A DNA stretch of 64,000 nt from NCBI GenBank assembly GCA_016271365.2, contig CM028129.1:460488501-460552500 (forward strand), given 5' to 3'. The first letter of the stretch is position 1; the number at the start of each line of letters is the position of its first letter. Both the position numbers and the translations under genes were made by a program. Source of the stretch: Neoceratodus forsteri. Taxonomy: Eukaryota; Chordata; Ceratodontiformes; Ceratodontidae. The notes under the pieces were generated by a model that ran no database searches, was not told where the DNA came from, and saw only the letters and a program-made list of their open reading frames with translations. This document shows, piece after piece, positions 1 through 11,309 of the stretch.

Positions 1-90
1 GTCCCACGGTGAGTCTCCCCACCCCCTCCCACAACCCGCACCCACCCACTGCGCACCCAGCCTCCCCACTCCCCCTTACCCCATACTTAC
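1..90. other. C-rich sequence beside the exon-like segment
   Basis: Strongly C-rich on the plus strand (many runs of cccac and ctcccc). It directly follows the donor site of the exon-like segment on the minus strand, so it would be the 5' part of the next intron. No other feature is seen. Confidence 0.4.
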
Positions 91-155
91 CTCCAGACCT
101 GGCGTGACAATCTTGATGGACGGGAACACGTCTACACTCTTCAAAGCGACGCGAA
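91..155 (-). other. Exon-like segment with canonical splice sites
   Basis: On the minus strand a 65-base segment lies between an acceptor reading ttcctcag and a near-consensus donor reading GAG followed by gtaagtatgg. After two leading bases it encodes 21 codons without a stop, ending IKIVTPGLE. Several CpG dinucleotides survive near its start, unlike most of the window, which suggests constraint or recent origin. The open frame continues upstream through the acceptor, so frame alone does not prove an exon. I do not recognise the peptide. The acceptor and the first bases recur in inverted orientation at 60,921-60,944. It could be one internal exon of a minus-strand host gene, or part of a duplicated or mobile unit. 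Confidence 0.42.
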
Positions 156-230
156 CTGAGGAAATGCGGTAAGCTGTATAATGGGCTAGATAGGGGGGTT
201 TCAACTTATTGCATATCTCAGGCATTTTTT

Positions 231-431
231 GAATTTTTGCCAAATTTTCAACATGGGGTTTGGGATCCCTTCTCATGATTGATAAACACGTCATGGCACA
301 CTGGTTCGGGCGGTGATTTCATGCAGTGACTGTGAAATCACCCTTTGGACCTAAATAACGCCATGACAGTGACATCAATCATGAGAAGGGGTCTCAAAAA
401 CCCCATGTTGAAAATTTGGTGCCAAAATTCC
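231..431. repeat. Near-perfect 200-bp palindrome capping the S292 array
   Basis: The sequence from about 231 reads gaatttttgccaaattttc and continues to catgggg; about 200 bases later its reverse complement appears with few mismatches, ending near 431. The centre is close to 325-330. The outer arms match the half-monomer of the adjacent satellite, so this looks like two head-to-head half units. A comparable palindrome caps the satellite copy at 60,626-60,871. Confidence 0.85.
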
Positions 432-2220
432 AAAAAATGACTGTTTTATGAGCGTGCGTTGCGCAGTTCCTATGCAGGCTCATAAGTTCACGGATCTTTA
501 ATATTTTCACTCCAGATTTTCAACATTACCATTTTACCACACCTTCTTATGAAAAGTACAGCTGTCATTTTTCACATCTCCCCCAAAATGTGTTTCCGCC
601 CATGTAGCGCACAATGGCACAGTTGGTGTGCGAAATCAATGTACGGGACAAATTAAGAAAATCACAGTGACACTGTTCATGGGTAGACATCTTAAAATGG
701 CTATGTTGAAAATTTAGTGAAAAGTCCTAAAAATGACTGTTTTACAAGCGTGCATTGCGCAGTTCCTCACTGCCTTCGTGGGCTGAATTTTCAATATTTT
801 CACTCCAGATTTTCAACATTGCCATTTTACCACACCTTCTTATGAGTAGTACAGCTGACATTTTCACATCTCACCCAAAATGTGTTTCCCCATGTAGCGC
901 ACAATGGCGCAGTTGGTGTTGCGAGGTCAATGTACGGGACAAATTAAGAAAATCACAGTGACACTGTTCATGAGCAGAGGTCTGAAAATGGCTATGTTGA
1001 GAATTTGGTGAAAAAATTTCAAAATGACTGTTTTGTTTATACGCTAGACAGTTCCTAGCATGCTCGTTAGTTCACAAAATTTTCAATATTTTCACCTCAG
1101 ATTTTCAACATTGCCATTGTACCACACCTTCTTATGAGTAGTACAGCTGTCATTTTCACATCTCACCCCAAAATGTGTTTCCGCCCATGTAGCGCACAAT
1201 GGCGCAGTCGGTGTGTGAAATCAATGTACAGGACAAATTAAGAAAATCACAGTGACACTGTTCATGAGCAGAGGTCTTAAAATGGCTATGTTGAGAATTT
1301 GGTGAAAAATTCCTAAAAATGACTTTTTCTGATAAGATTTGCACAGATTCCTATGCATGCTCGTAAGTTTGCAAATTTAATATTTTCACTCAGATTTTCA
1401 ACATGTCCATTTTATTAAACTTCCTTATGAACAGTACAGCTGCAATTTTCATATGTCGCCTAAAATGTGTTTCGCACATGTAGTGCACAATGGTGCTGTT
1501 GGTGCTGACAGCAATGTTTAGAACAGATTAAGAAAATCAGAGTTACACTGTTCATGAGCAGAGGTCTTAAAATGGCTATGTTGAAAATTTAGTGACAAAG
1601 ATCCATAAAATGACTGTGTTACAAGTGAGCATTGCACAGTTTCCACGCACCCTCGTTAGTTCATGACTTTGTAATATTTTCAGTCAGATTTTCACCAGTG
1701 GCATTTTCCACACTTCCTTATGAGCAGTACAGCTGCCATTTTCTAACATGTCGAAGTGTGTTTCACACTTTCAGTGCAGAGATGCGTGGTCGCTGTGGGA
1801 AATCATTGTTCGGCACAGATAAAGAAAATCACAGTGACACTGTTCATGATCGGAGGCACCAAAATGCCTGAGTTGACAATCTGCTGTAAGAAATCCCCAA
1901 CCTAATTATATTACGGGTGTGCGTTGCACAGTTTCTATGTACGCTCGTGACTTCACCATTTTTTTAAATATTTTTACTACACATTTGCAACATAGCCATT
2001 TTTTACACCTCCCCATGAAAGAATACAGCTGTCATTTTTTACATCCTGTTCAGAATATTTTTGCACCTGTGGTGCTAAATGCCGTAGTCACTGTGCATAA
2101 GCAGCTTTCGGCTAACAAACTGATATTTCCCCTGTTCATGAGGTGGGGTCACAAAACAAACATGTTGAAAATTTGGAGTGAAAATACCAACGAATGCCTG
2201 AGGTATTACGCTTTTCAACT
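376..2220 (+). repeat. S292: tandem satellite, period about 292 bp
   Basis: The word gttcatg (or a close variant) followed by a conserved block recurs at about 376, 675, 966, 1,260, 1,550, 1,842 and 2,134. Spacings are 299, 291, 294, 290, 292 and 292 bases. Each monomer has a block reading tcatgagcagaggtctta, then ttgaaaattt, then the approximate reverse complement of these ending in cttatgagtag, so every monomer is itself a degenerate inverted repeat. Several monomers also carry a conserved tagcgcacaatggcgcagt segment. Diverged single units or short arrays occur at 2,670-2,870, 17,445-17,650, 18,520-18,720, 24,850-25,110, 34,090-34,575 and 59,740-60,625. I do not recognise it as a named family. 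Confidence 0.88.
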
Positions 2221-2223
2221 ATA

Positions 2224-2600
2224 ACGCCCGACCCTATAGAGAATGACAGGCATCAGGGGTGTGACTTGGGATTCTTGCCTGTGATACTCATACCATTCAC
2301 ACCCTGCAGTCACTAAGAGCCGAGGTATGCCTTGGACTCTTCAGCCCCAAAGTTCACCCCATTCTCCTATACTGCACCCATCTCACCGTACTTCCTAATG
2401 GAATGGGGTGTGCATAAGGGCCAAAGATCCCAAGGCACACCGTGACACTTGTCAGTGTCTGCAGGGTGGGGTGTGGTGAAATGATGTGGCCATTATGCCT
2501 GATGACCCAAAGGCACACCCCAATGCCTGTTCATATCTGCAGGGTGGTGGTGGGGTTGGCTTCAGTTCAATACTTCAGTGCCATTCCTATTATGCAGCTG
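2224..2600 (+). repeat. P-core repeat, copy 1
   Basis: A 380-bp block of alternating motifs: gacaggcatcaggggtgtg, then cattcacaccctgcag, then ctataccgcaccca-like, then ccttatggaatggg-like, and finally inverted versions such as ctgcagggtggggtg. The block is a loose palindrome. The same block recurs at 24,470-24,850 (inverted), 34,575-34,766 plus 37,901-38,095 (same orientation, split by a LINE), 59,325-59,725 (inverted) and in short form at 16,150-16,330. It abuts S292 in four of the five places, so S292 and P-core appear to be one composite family. Confidence 0.8.
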
Positions 2601-2659
2601 TCTAACTCATACACTACCAATCCCAATGCCAGCAAGCAAACATTCGGCATTGACAAATG

Positions 2660-2870
2660 CTTGTTAAATATTTCTGTACCACATTTTCAACATTGCCTTT
2701 TTGGGACCCCACCTCATGAACAAGGAATGTGAACTAGTTCAAATCCTTTCCAAAAGATGATTTTGCAGTCTCTCTGTGAAATCACCATTTGGGTTGGATT
2801 TAAAAAATGTCACCTACCAAGTTCATGAGGTGGGGGCATAAGAAGACTGCACTGAAAATTTGGTGAAAAA
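2660..2870 (+). repeat. Diverged S292 unit
   Basis: Contains ccacctcatgaaca, a central gattttgca block and then gttcatgaggtgggg, followed by ctgaaaatttggtgaaaa. This is the inverted-halves structure of one S292 unit. It lies just after P-core copy 1. Confidence 0.7.
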
Positions 2871-3560
2871 ATATGTTAGAATGGGAGTGGGAGGTCAAGG
2901 GAGCCACTGCATGCTGACTAGCTGTGGATGAGCTGGTTGAGCAGGAGCTGCACAAGGCATTTTATTTTTTTGGAAAAAGTATGCCACCGTTCATATGTTC
3001 CATACCTGTTTAATTTGTGCAGCACTTACCGGGCCAACTTGTGCAGCTGGATTCACATGTCCCCTCTGCTGTAACTTTTCTTTCTCTCCTTTAGGGCCAG
3101 AGTGCCAAAGGAGGGGTAGCCTACCCCAGATAGTCAGAGAGCAAGTGCTGTGGAGCGTGATCAAGACAGAGGGGACCCAAGTTGCAGTTGGGCAAAAAAG
3201 GAAGGAAATGAGAACTGCAATTTGTTTTGTTTGCCCCTGACCCTAGAGGTTGGTTGAGATAAGGATACAAGTGATAAGGATATGAGGAGAAGAGAGGAAA
3301 GGTTTCTATGTGTGGAAATTTAACTTTCTCCTGGAAAAAAGTTATGTTGGCCATGTTTCTTCCTAAAATGTTCACTTTAAGATTTTCTACAACCTATGAA
3401 ATGTTTAATAATGTTTATTAAACTGGATAGCGTAGGAGGGGAAAGCTTTGCAAATTGATTGTATCATTTTAGATAGATAGGAGATTTTAGTTTAGAAAGT
3501 TAATTATTTTAATTATTTTAAAGTTTAAAAATTTGCACTCCTCTGTCCGAGGACCATGTG
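2871..3560. other. Unassigned sequence with an acceptor-like pyrimidine tract
   Basis: No coding feature is supported. A pyrimidine-rich tract ending tctctcctttag at 3,076-3,093 resembles a plus-strand splice acceptor. The sequence after it stays open to 3,240 but has no recognisable protein and no obvious donor. The rest is AT-rich. Confidence 0.3.
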
Positions 3561-3565
3561 ATATT

Positions 3566-3665
3566 TCTTCTTAAAGAGCATGACCTGGCATTCATATGAT
3601 CAGTCCTATGAATGCTGGCACATGCTCTTTCTCCTTAAACAGCATGCGCCGGCATTCATAGGACA
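3566..3665. repeat. Hairpin plus third copy of a 35-bp motif
   Basis: The segment aaagagcatgacctggcattc at about 3,573 is followed by its near reverse complement, reading tgaatgctggcacatgctct, giving a hairpin of about 70 bases. A third copy in the first orientation (cagcatgcgccggcattcatagga) follows at 3,640-3,664. It may be part of the 5' region of LINE-H, or a small independent palindromic repeat. Confidence 0.7.
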
Positions 3666-5037
3666 GATCGTCATTTTCTGTCCTACCTTGCAGCTGCATG
3701 GATGCAAGACATGCAGTTCTCTAACTGATCCAATCTGTGTGTGGTTAGAATCGCTTTGGTTTGCAATCTGTCCTTTTTTCATTTCTACCAGTTGTCACCC
3801 TTTCAAAGTAAGATCAGGAGTTTGGGAGTAGAGAAAGAGATGAGAAAGGAGCGATTATATGTGGGTCTATTTACAATTAAAATCTGGTGCATTCTTGGTA
3901 AAGAGTCTGTAGCACTCCATAAGATGGGAAAGAAGTTTAACTGATGCCTGTTAAGATTATAGCATGGAGTAAGTACCGACTTATTTCCTAGAAGCATAGG
4001 ACATGTATAATTGTAGACAATTGCAATAGTATTGGGCACATTAGTAGATATTGTGGTGCTGGCTAGAACCTAAATACAAGAGAGACTTGTAAGAATTAGA
4101 TACTACCTTAATTTTTTCTCTTTTGTAAAGAGTTATATTGACTAAGCAGACTACTATCTAGCTAACCAGAGTTGTGTACAATGAACTGAAATCTGTTGGA
4201 GAGCAGTTAAAAAAGTTAAAGGGGGAAGTTGTGGAAGAATGAAACTTAGTCAGTATTGGTAAATAGAAGAGACTGAGAAGAAGTTTGAGACTGAGCTGTA
4301 GCTTGGACAGCGTGATTAAAGGAGGGAAATGAAGGGAAAAGAAGTGACTTTATTGCTTGAGAAACAGGTCAAATTCAACAACCTTATTGCAAGTTATGGG
4401 ACCCCCCCCCCCAAATTCAACAACAGGAAAAAAATTTTTACCACCTTGGCCTGGAATGGACTCAGATGAATGAAGTACTATTTAGAAATGAAGAATTTTT
4501 TTTGAACAAAACTAGCTTACACTGATTATATAGATTTTAAATCTATGCGTTATTTAAAGCTAGGTATAGAAGAAGTGCAATCTTATGCAATATAGCCCAA
4601 TTTTTGCTGCTATACAGTTGAGTCTGTGCAATATTCTAGTAAATCAAATTAGCGTAAGAAGTTTGAAACACATTTTCTGCACTTTTTTGCACTTTAGAGG
4701 TATGGGGTCCCTTTGGGAACCCTAAGGTGCTAATTGATCTGGTTAATATTAACCAATATTAGTGACTCATAGAGTATTCATAATTTATTATTAAAATCTT
4801 TGTTTATAGATTATCCTAAACAGTTAAGTAATTGGCTTTATTAATGTGCATATGAGTAATATAGGTAAAGAAGGGAGCTACTACTTTGTATGTGACTAGT
4901 ACAACAGTAACCAAGGTCATAGTACTATACTAACACAGCACATTTATATATTTTGTACTAACTGGTTGTTGTCAAGATTGCTAATAGAAAAAGCAAACCT
5001 AATAGGTTAGAAATTAAGGCACTGCATTTGCATTAGC
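3666..5037 (+). other. AT-rich sequence upstream of LINE-H ORF1
   Basis: No ORF with recognisable content. The composition matches the LINE-H coding remains downstream, so part of this (perhaps from about 4,100) may be its 5' untranslated region. There is a run of nine C at 4,401-4,411. The 5' end of the element cannot be placed. Confidence 0.3.
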
Positions 5038-7024
5038 TTGTGCAGGATGGTGAATACAAGGTTACAAAGATTAACTAGTAGTAGGCCTTCACCTTTACAG
5101 GAATTATTACCTAAAGGACCTAGGATTACCAGCAGACAATCAAAAATCACTGATCACTTGGTTATTAAAAACAAAACTTCTACTATGAGGGGGGTCTTAA
5201 TCCTCGGTGCTGGCCTGCTAAGAGCATACGTTATGCCAAAGGTACCATTGGTGTTGGAACTCTCCAAGGGTGCAGGCAGACATACTCACTGTACACATAA
5301 GTGTACAATTTTGTTGAGTGCTTGTCCCAACCATATCCCTCTTTTGTTACCATTTTCATTCTAATGTGCGTATTTGAGTTAGTGTAGGCTTGCTTAGGAG
5401 ATTGATATGTGTACAACCCATTTAGAGAGTAGATGAGTCATCTGACAAATATCTGTTCTATTTGTAATGGGGGCAGGATTTGGAGATGCTTTGTACAATT
5501 GCTTTAAGGGGGGGCAGCAGGTGAAGAGTGTATGTACAAAATAGACATTTCTAGCTACACCCCTGGAACTCTTAGGCAGATCAGAATCCAATACCATAAG
5601 TACTGATATCCCTGGATATACTCAGAACTGTCGGGATAACAGGGATGCTGAAGGTTGTGAAGTGGAGAACATCAGTAATTCTGATAGCCTAGAAAGAACT
5701 CATAAACTTTTGTGCAATAGGGTGACAACTAAGGGTAGTGATGAATATAATAATGAGCCAAGTATAATTTTAACAAATCAAAGTAAAAAAAAAAACCGAG
5801 ATAAGAGAAGTACTTGAGGAATTACAGCACACAATAGATGGTCTCAGATGTCTTGAGGAAAAGATTAACTATTCAAGGCACTGTGGTCAATGGGGGGGGC
5901 AATTAGAATTGATGAAAGGGAATCAAGTGAGCAATTAGTGGATAATTTTATACCTACACAATTAAGTGAGGAATTAATCACACTACTTAAGAATCCCAAT
6001 AATGTCTTTTTGATTTTAATGGAACAACTGGTAATCAGTAAGGACATATGTGAGAGTATGAAGTCACACATTGTTTTCAATGAAGCAAAGATCAATCAGA
6101 TCCTTGCAAAACTTGAACAAGGGCATTTACAGTAGTAGCTACAGACATTGCCAGCTATTCCCAGATATTTCGTGAAATTTCTAAAGAGTTTCTCTCTGCT
6201 GTCCCTACTGTGGAAATGGAGAAAGCATGGGACATTTCTGGAAATATAACAGAAATTTCAGGAAATAGCTGCCAGTGTCTGTGACTGCTACTGTAATAAC
6301 AAACAATGAAGAAAGAGATGAAACGAATTCAAGTAGTTCAGAAGATTGCCAGTTGAGGCCTGGTTTCAGTGTAATAGAAATCCCAGATACTCCTGTGGTT
6401 AAAAGAAAACAGAAAAAAATAAGATGCAGAATAAGAGAAAGGGAAACTCTAGACCCATCAAGAAAAAGAAGAAAAAAAAATGTAACTGACCAAAACTTGG
6501 TACAAGAGGCTAGGCCTACTGATAATACTAATATAGAGGCTCTAGTTGAGTGAAAAAATGAAATTCTTCCAGAAATATTTGATGGGGAACCAGATCTAGC
6601 AAAGCATAATAATTTAATAACACAATTAGCTATGTTAGAGTAAGAAATCACAGAATTGACTCAGGATCTAGGATGTGACCCACTGCAAAAAAAAAAAAAA
6701 ACTGCACTCATAGCATTAGAGGGTAAACAGGATGAAAAAATAAAGAGAAGGTATATTACCCAGGGTATATTACATCCAATGGATCTTGATAGCCTTCCCA
6801 TAATCAGATTGTATGGACAGCTGAATTGGGGTAACTTTGAGTCTGCAAACCTGGAATTTCATGTTTTGAAATATTTGAATAAGGAACTGGATATTAAAGT
6901 GACAGATGTAGAAATCAGAAAATTGTCCATCAGTTCAGTGACCATTATTATCTTTTTTGTTTCTCAAGAACTGCCAATTATGTTTGGGTCAACAGAGAAG
7001 CATTACATAACAATGAAGAGATAA
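5038..7024 (+). pseudogene. LINE-H ORF1-like region, broken
   Basis: Separate open pieces at 5,038-5,364, 5,890-6,135, 6,275-6,553 and 6,656-7,024 lie in order on the plus strand. The 6,275 piece has a serine/acidic stretch followed by a basic cluster rich in K and R, which would suit a nucleic-acid-binding ORF1 product. The 6,656 piece is lysine-rich at its start and then contains LDSLPIIRLYGQL. Poly-A tracts (for example aaaaaaaaaaaaaa at 6,687) probably caused some frameshifts. I do not recognise the family; the assignment rests on position upstream of the endonuclease and RT remains. Confidence 0.5.
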
Positions 7025-7252
7025 TTTTGTACCCAAACAGAGGAAAATTCAATAAAACGGTAGAAGATACGTTAGGCCCAGGTAAATCTAAGATCTTGAC
7101 TTTAGAAACATAGAAACATAGAATTTGACGGCAGATAAGGACCGCTTGGCCCACCCAGTCTGCCCATTTCCCTACCTACTGGATAAGCTGCAGATCCTAG
7201 TTAACCAGCAGCCTACTTCTTCCTACCCCCACCCCCCAGAATTGCCTTATGA

Positions 7253-7762
7253 CTATCCCATGCATGCTTGAATTCCCCTGATTTTGACTCCACAACCTCC
7301 TCTGGAAGGCCGTTCCATGCATCTACAACCCTCTCTGTGAAAAAATACTTCCTTAAATTCCTCTGAGCACTGCCCCATCTTCAAATTGTGCCCTCTTGTT
7401 CTTGCAACCTCTTTTTGAAAGATGCTACCCTCTTGGACTTTGTTGATTCCCTTGAGGTACTTGAAAGTTTCTATCATGTCCCCCCTCTCCCTCCTTTCCT
7501 CGAGGCTATACATATTAAGCTCCTTAAGTCTCTCTTCATACGACTTCCGGTGCAGACTCTGCACCATTTTAGTTGCCCTCCTCTGGACAGCTTCCATCCT
7601 GTCTATGTCTTTGCGGAGATTGGGTCTCCAGAACTGCACACAGTACTCCAGATGGGGTCTCACCAGCTGTCTGTACAGAGGGATAATAACTTCCTGTTTT
7701 CTACTGGTGACGCTCTCCCTATGCATCCCAGTATCCCCCAGCCCTCCTTGCTGCCCTCTCAC
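7253..7762 (-). pseudogene. CR1-1 ORF2 C-terminal part
   Basis: A 169-residue open stretch contains [14 protein letters not shown], then DRMEAVQRRATKMV, then YEERLKELNMYSLEERR, GDMIETFKYLKGINKV. These blocks define the thumb and C-terminal region of CR1-clade ORF2 proteins. The last third drifts out of frame (REGCRCMERPSRGG), a sign of frameshift relative to CR1-3 and CR1-4. The same blocks recur in the other CR1 copies here at 22,834, 39,428, 50,980 and 58,405. Confidence 0.88.
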
Positions 7763-9606
7763 ATTGCTTGCCCATCTTTAGGTCATCTGATATGACTACC
7801 CCAGGTCCTTTCCATTCTTGTTGTTGTTAGTATCTCACCCCATTGTGTACTCTTCCCTGAGTTTTTGTTCCCAGGTGCATTACCTTGCACTTCTTAGCAT
7901 TGAATCAAAGCTGCCATACATTTGACCATTCCTCTAATCTTGCCAAGTCCTTCTCATCCTTTCCACCCACCCTGTGCATCAACTCTGTTGCAGATCTTAG
8001 TGTCATCTGCAAAGACACTTTCCTTCAGTCCTTCTGCAATGTTGCTTATAAAGACATTGAAGGGACCGATCTAATACTGAACCCTGCGGTACCCACTAGT
8101 AACCTCCTTTCTTGAGTGGACTCCATTTACTGTAACTCTCTGTCCTATTCTCCAGCCAATTCTTTACCCAGGCTGTCATCTTGGGACCCACTCCCAGGCT
8201 GGCTAACTTGTATATTAATCTTTTGTGTGGGACTGTGTCAAATGCCTTGCTAAAGTCTAGGTAGACCATGTCCACAGCCCTCCCTGATCTACTACTTTGG
8301 TCACCCAGTCAAAGAAATCTATCAGATTAGGTCTGGCATGAACCTTCCGCTGTGAATCCATGCTGCCTCAGGTCCTGTGCCCCTCTGGCCTCTAAATACT
8401 CGACAATTCTTTCCTTCAGAAGTGATTCTATCATTTCCCTATCACTGAGGTTAAACTAACAGGTCTATAGTTTCCTGCTTCTGCCTTGCTCCCACTTTTG
8501 TGAGGGGAATCACATCTGCTCTCCTCCAGTCCTCGGGTACCACCCATCCTCCCATGATTTGTTAAAAGGGTAGTCAGTGGTGTCACTAGTTCTACCTTAG
8601 TTCTTTAAATTCTGGGATGAATCCCATCAGGCCCCATTGCTTTGTCCACCTTCGGTTTTAAAAGCTCTTTCAGAACCCTTTCTTCTGTAAATGGGCTGGT
8701 ATCAACTTCTGTATCCAGAGTGTTACTACTGTTTGTTTTATGTATCTCCCCTCTTCCTTCGTAAATACTGAGCAAAAATATTTGTTTAGTATCTCTGCCT
8801 TTTCACAGTCTCCCTCTGCCCACCCTCCCTCCCTTTATTAAGCCTCCTATCCCTCCTTGGTCTTCCTTCGCTCCCTGATGTACCTATAAAGGTTTTATCC
8901 CATTCTTAACTGAATTGGCTATCTTTTCCTCAGTTTGGGCCTTTGCTGTTCTGACTGCCTTCCCAGCCTCCTTTTGCTTTAACTGATACAGTTCTCTGTC
9001 CTGCTCCTTCTACGATTCCTTGTACTTCCTGAATACTTTCTTTTCTCTTGAACCTTCCTGCCACTTCCTTTGAGAACCATACTGGTTTCTTACATACTCT
9101 TGTTTGTTTATTTGCTTCACACAAAGGCTTGTTACCTCTGTGATGGCAGTTTTTATTATTCCCCATTGTTCTTCCACCCTCCTTCCTGCCCATTTGCTAG
9201 TGCATTCCTAGGCACTCATCCATTATGGCAAAGTCAGCCTCCTAAAGTCCAGTACTTTTGTCTTTGTATGGCTTGACTCTATTACTGTGTTTATTGTGAA
9301 CCATACTGTTCGATGGTCGCTAGTTCCCAGATGGCTACCCACTTACATCTGTGATCCTCTCTCCATCTCCATTTGACAGTACCAAGTCTACATACTCCCT
9401 CTCGAGTGGGCTCCAGTACTAGTTGTCAAGGCATGCCCCTGTAGGGTATCTAGAATAACTGCACTCTTGAATGGCAGCTGCAACTGCACTCCAGTTAACA
9501 TCTGGCATATTCAGATCACCCATCAGCAGTATCTCCCTTTTATGCCATTCTAAGTATACTTTCTATCATTTCCTTGTCCATTTCCTCCCCTGAGAAGGGT
9601 CTGTAT

Positions 9607-10080
9607 CTAACCCTGTGCGGATTGTGGTGCCATTGTCTGTCTCAAATTTACCCACAGTGCTTCTTCTCCTCCCTGTTTACCCTTTTGTTCTGTTGCTTTT
9701 ATTCCTTCCTTTATGTAAAGAACTACTCCTCCTCCTCTTTTACCCTCCCTGTCCCTCCTGTAGATAGTGTATCCTGGTATGTTTACGTCCCAGTCATGGT
9801 TTTGTGTGTACCATGTTTCTGTGACTGCCACAATATCCAGATGTTCCTCCTCCATCAAGGCCACTAATTCAGGAAGCTTGTTACCTAGACTACGGGCATT
9901 GGTACTCATTGCTCTCCATTTTTTGATGGCTTTACCTTCTGTTGCAGCATCCCCCACTGACCGTTCTACCTTGGTCTTTTTCTCATTTAGTACCCTGTTT
10001 TGTAGGGAGAGGCTGGGAGTTTTCTGCTGCTTGTCAGTGCCTCCCCCTTTGACTAGTTTAAAAGCTTGCCAATGAAGCAT
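9607..10080 (-). pseudogene. CR1-1 ORF2 N-terminal endonuclease region
   Basis: The frame reads STNARSLGNKLPELVAL, then DIVAVTETWY, then IPGYTIYRRDREGKRGGGV. These are the N (DNA/metal contact) and E (ETW) blocks of the apurinic-like endonuclease that nicks target DNA in CR1 elements. The stretch is open for 157 residues but ends before the later catalytic blocks, which are out of frame. Confidence 0.85.
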
Positions 10081-10747
10081 TTAAACCGATTGCTCAAAGA
10101 CTTGTTCCTTCCTGGACAGATGCAGACCATCCTGCCAGTATAGGCTGTTGTCCTCCGGTGGAACCCCAGTCCCCAATGAAGCCAAACCCTGTGCTCCACA
10201 CCATTTTTCAACCATTCATTAAACTGCATGGTGCCAATTACCCTCGCCTCACCCATGCCTTTGACAGGCAGCACCTCTGAGAAGGATACTGTGTGTGCTA
10301 CTTGTCTTAGGCCCCTCCCCAACTCTGCAATGTCCTCCTGCACTGCTCTAACCTTATAATGAGCCAAGTCATTTGTTCCTAGGTGGACAATTACGTCCAG
10401 CTCAGAATCCCTTACAGCTGTTGTCGTGATCCTGAGGATGCGCTTCCTGTCCCTCCAAGCCATGGCACCAGGCAGGCACCTTACTTCAGTTTTCCCAGCT
10501 CCTCCCAGTTCTATCCCCTAATAATTGAGTCCCCACCAGAGCTGCTTCCTTTCCTTGTGGTGTCCTCTGCCTCCTTCCTGTGGGCATCCTTGTGACAGCT
10601 GTCCTCAGCCTCCTTAGTCTCCTCTGTGGGTGCATCCATAGGGGAGCTATGCTCCCCAGAATGGTGTATGGATTGTGGAGTGGAACAACTGACTGGGTGT
10701 GCCTCCGTTCCACCATCCTCACCCTTCCTGAGCCCACTGTGGTCCAA
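10053..10747 (-). pseudogene. CR1-1 ORF1 with SGNH/esterase-like blocks
   Basis: Two overlapping frames carry pieces of a hydrolase fold. The frame at 10,511-10,747 ends GGDSIIRG, resembling the GDS block I of SGNH hydrolases. The frame at 10,053-10,463 contains DVIVHLGTNDLAHYK, the GTND block III, and later FHRRTTAYTG in the position of the catalytic D-x-x-H region. CR1 ORF1 proteins are known to carry such an esterase domain. The split of blocks I and III between frames shows a frameshift, so no working protein is expected. The acidic and polar N-terminal part has no recognised domain. Confidence 0.75.
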
Positions 10748-10908
10748 CTGCTGTGTTTTCTTTGCAATCTCTGAGGTAGTGGTGGTGGCTGTGGTGCTCC
10801 CTGGATGGGGGAGGTTCTCTTCCTACTGTCCAGTGTGGCCTGGGGGAAGGTCCCCATACTACTGTCCAGTGTGGCCTGAAGACGGGCAACTTCCTCCCTT
10901 TATTTGAT

Positions 10909-11247
10909 ATGAGTCATCTGAATAAAGAATCAGATTTGAAATTGTTACTGGCATTAAAGGATTTATTGACCAGCTTCTTGGCAGTTCCCATGGAAAGCAT
11001 GGGATCTATTCAGGCTAAGCGTGCACATGAAGGAAGTCATATTGACATTATAGTTAGGAATGAGGGATTGGCTTATTTGATATTATTACAAGCAGCAAAA
11101 TTGGACCAATTAGGCTTGTATCTCATGGATTCCAGAGATTTAGATGATGTTAGCACTGGTAACATTCTGCCTAGTCCAAATGGGAACAGTGAGGTTTTGC
11201 CTTTGGCAAACAGATTTATGTTATTAGTGGGGTGCAATGATGAATAA
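10909..11247 (+). pseudogene. LINE-H open piece between ORF1 remains and endonuclease
   Basis: An open stretch of 112 residues resumes directly after CR1-1. It is rich in leucine and polar residues, with a helical look (LKLLLALKDLLTSFL). It has no recognised motif and ends 60-100 bases before the endonuclease region. By position it may be the end of ORF1 or the start of ORF2. Confidence 0.45.
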
Positions 11248-11309
11248 CTAGGTACCAATGAAGGTAATATTGTAACTAGTGATAATCATATACTGTTTGG
11301 AACACAGTA

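Larger units (their letters stand above)
7104..10900 (-). mobile_element. CR1-1: near full-length CR1/L3-type LINE, minus strand, inserted in LINE-H
   Basis: The 3' end is at 7,104, where the plus strand reads agaaacatagaaacatagaa, the usual CR1-type octamer-like tail in reverse. Reading the minus strand 5' to 3' gives ORF1 with an SGNH/GDSL-esterase-like region (10,747 to about 10,080), the endonuclease start (10,080-9,607), RT including a VFADDTKI active-site box near 8,010, and the RT C-terminal region (7,762-7,253). The frame is broken repeatedly. Length about 3.8 kb is close to complete for CR1. Two copies of a block reading actgtccagtgtggcctg lie at its 5' end (about 10,836-10,877). Confidence 0.88.

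Noticed and set aside
3071..3240. Strong splice-acceptor-like tract followed by an open frame
   Set aside because: No donor, no recognisable peptide and no conserved partner; a pyrimidine run alone is not enough.
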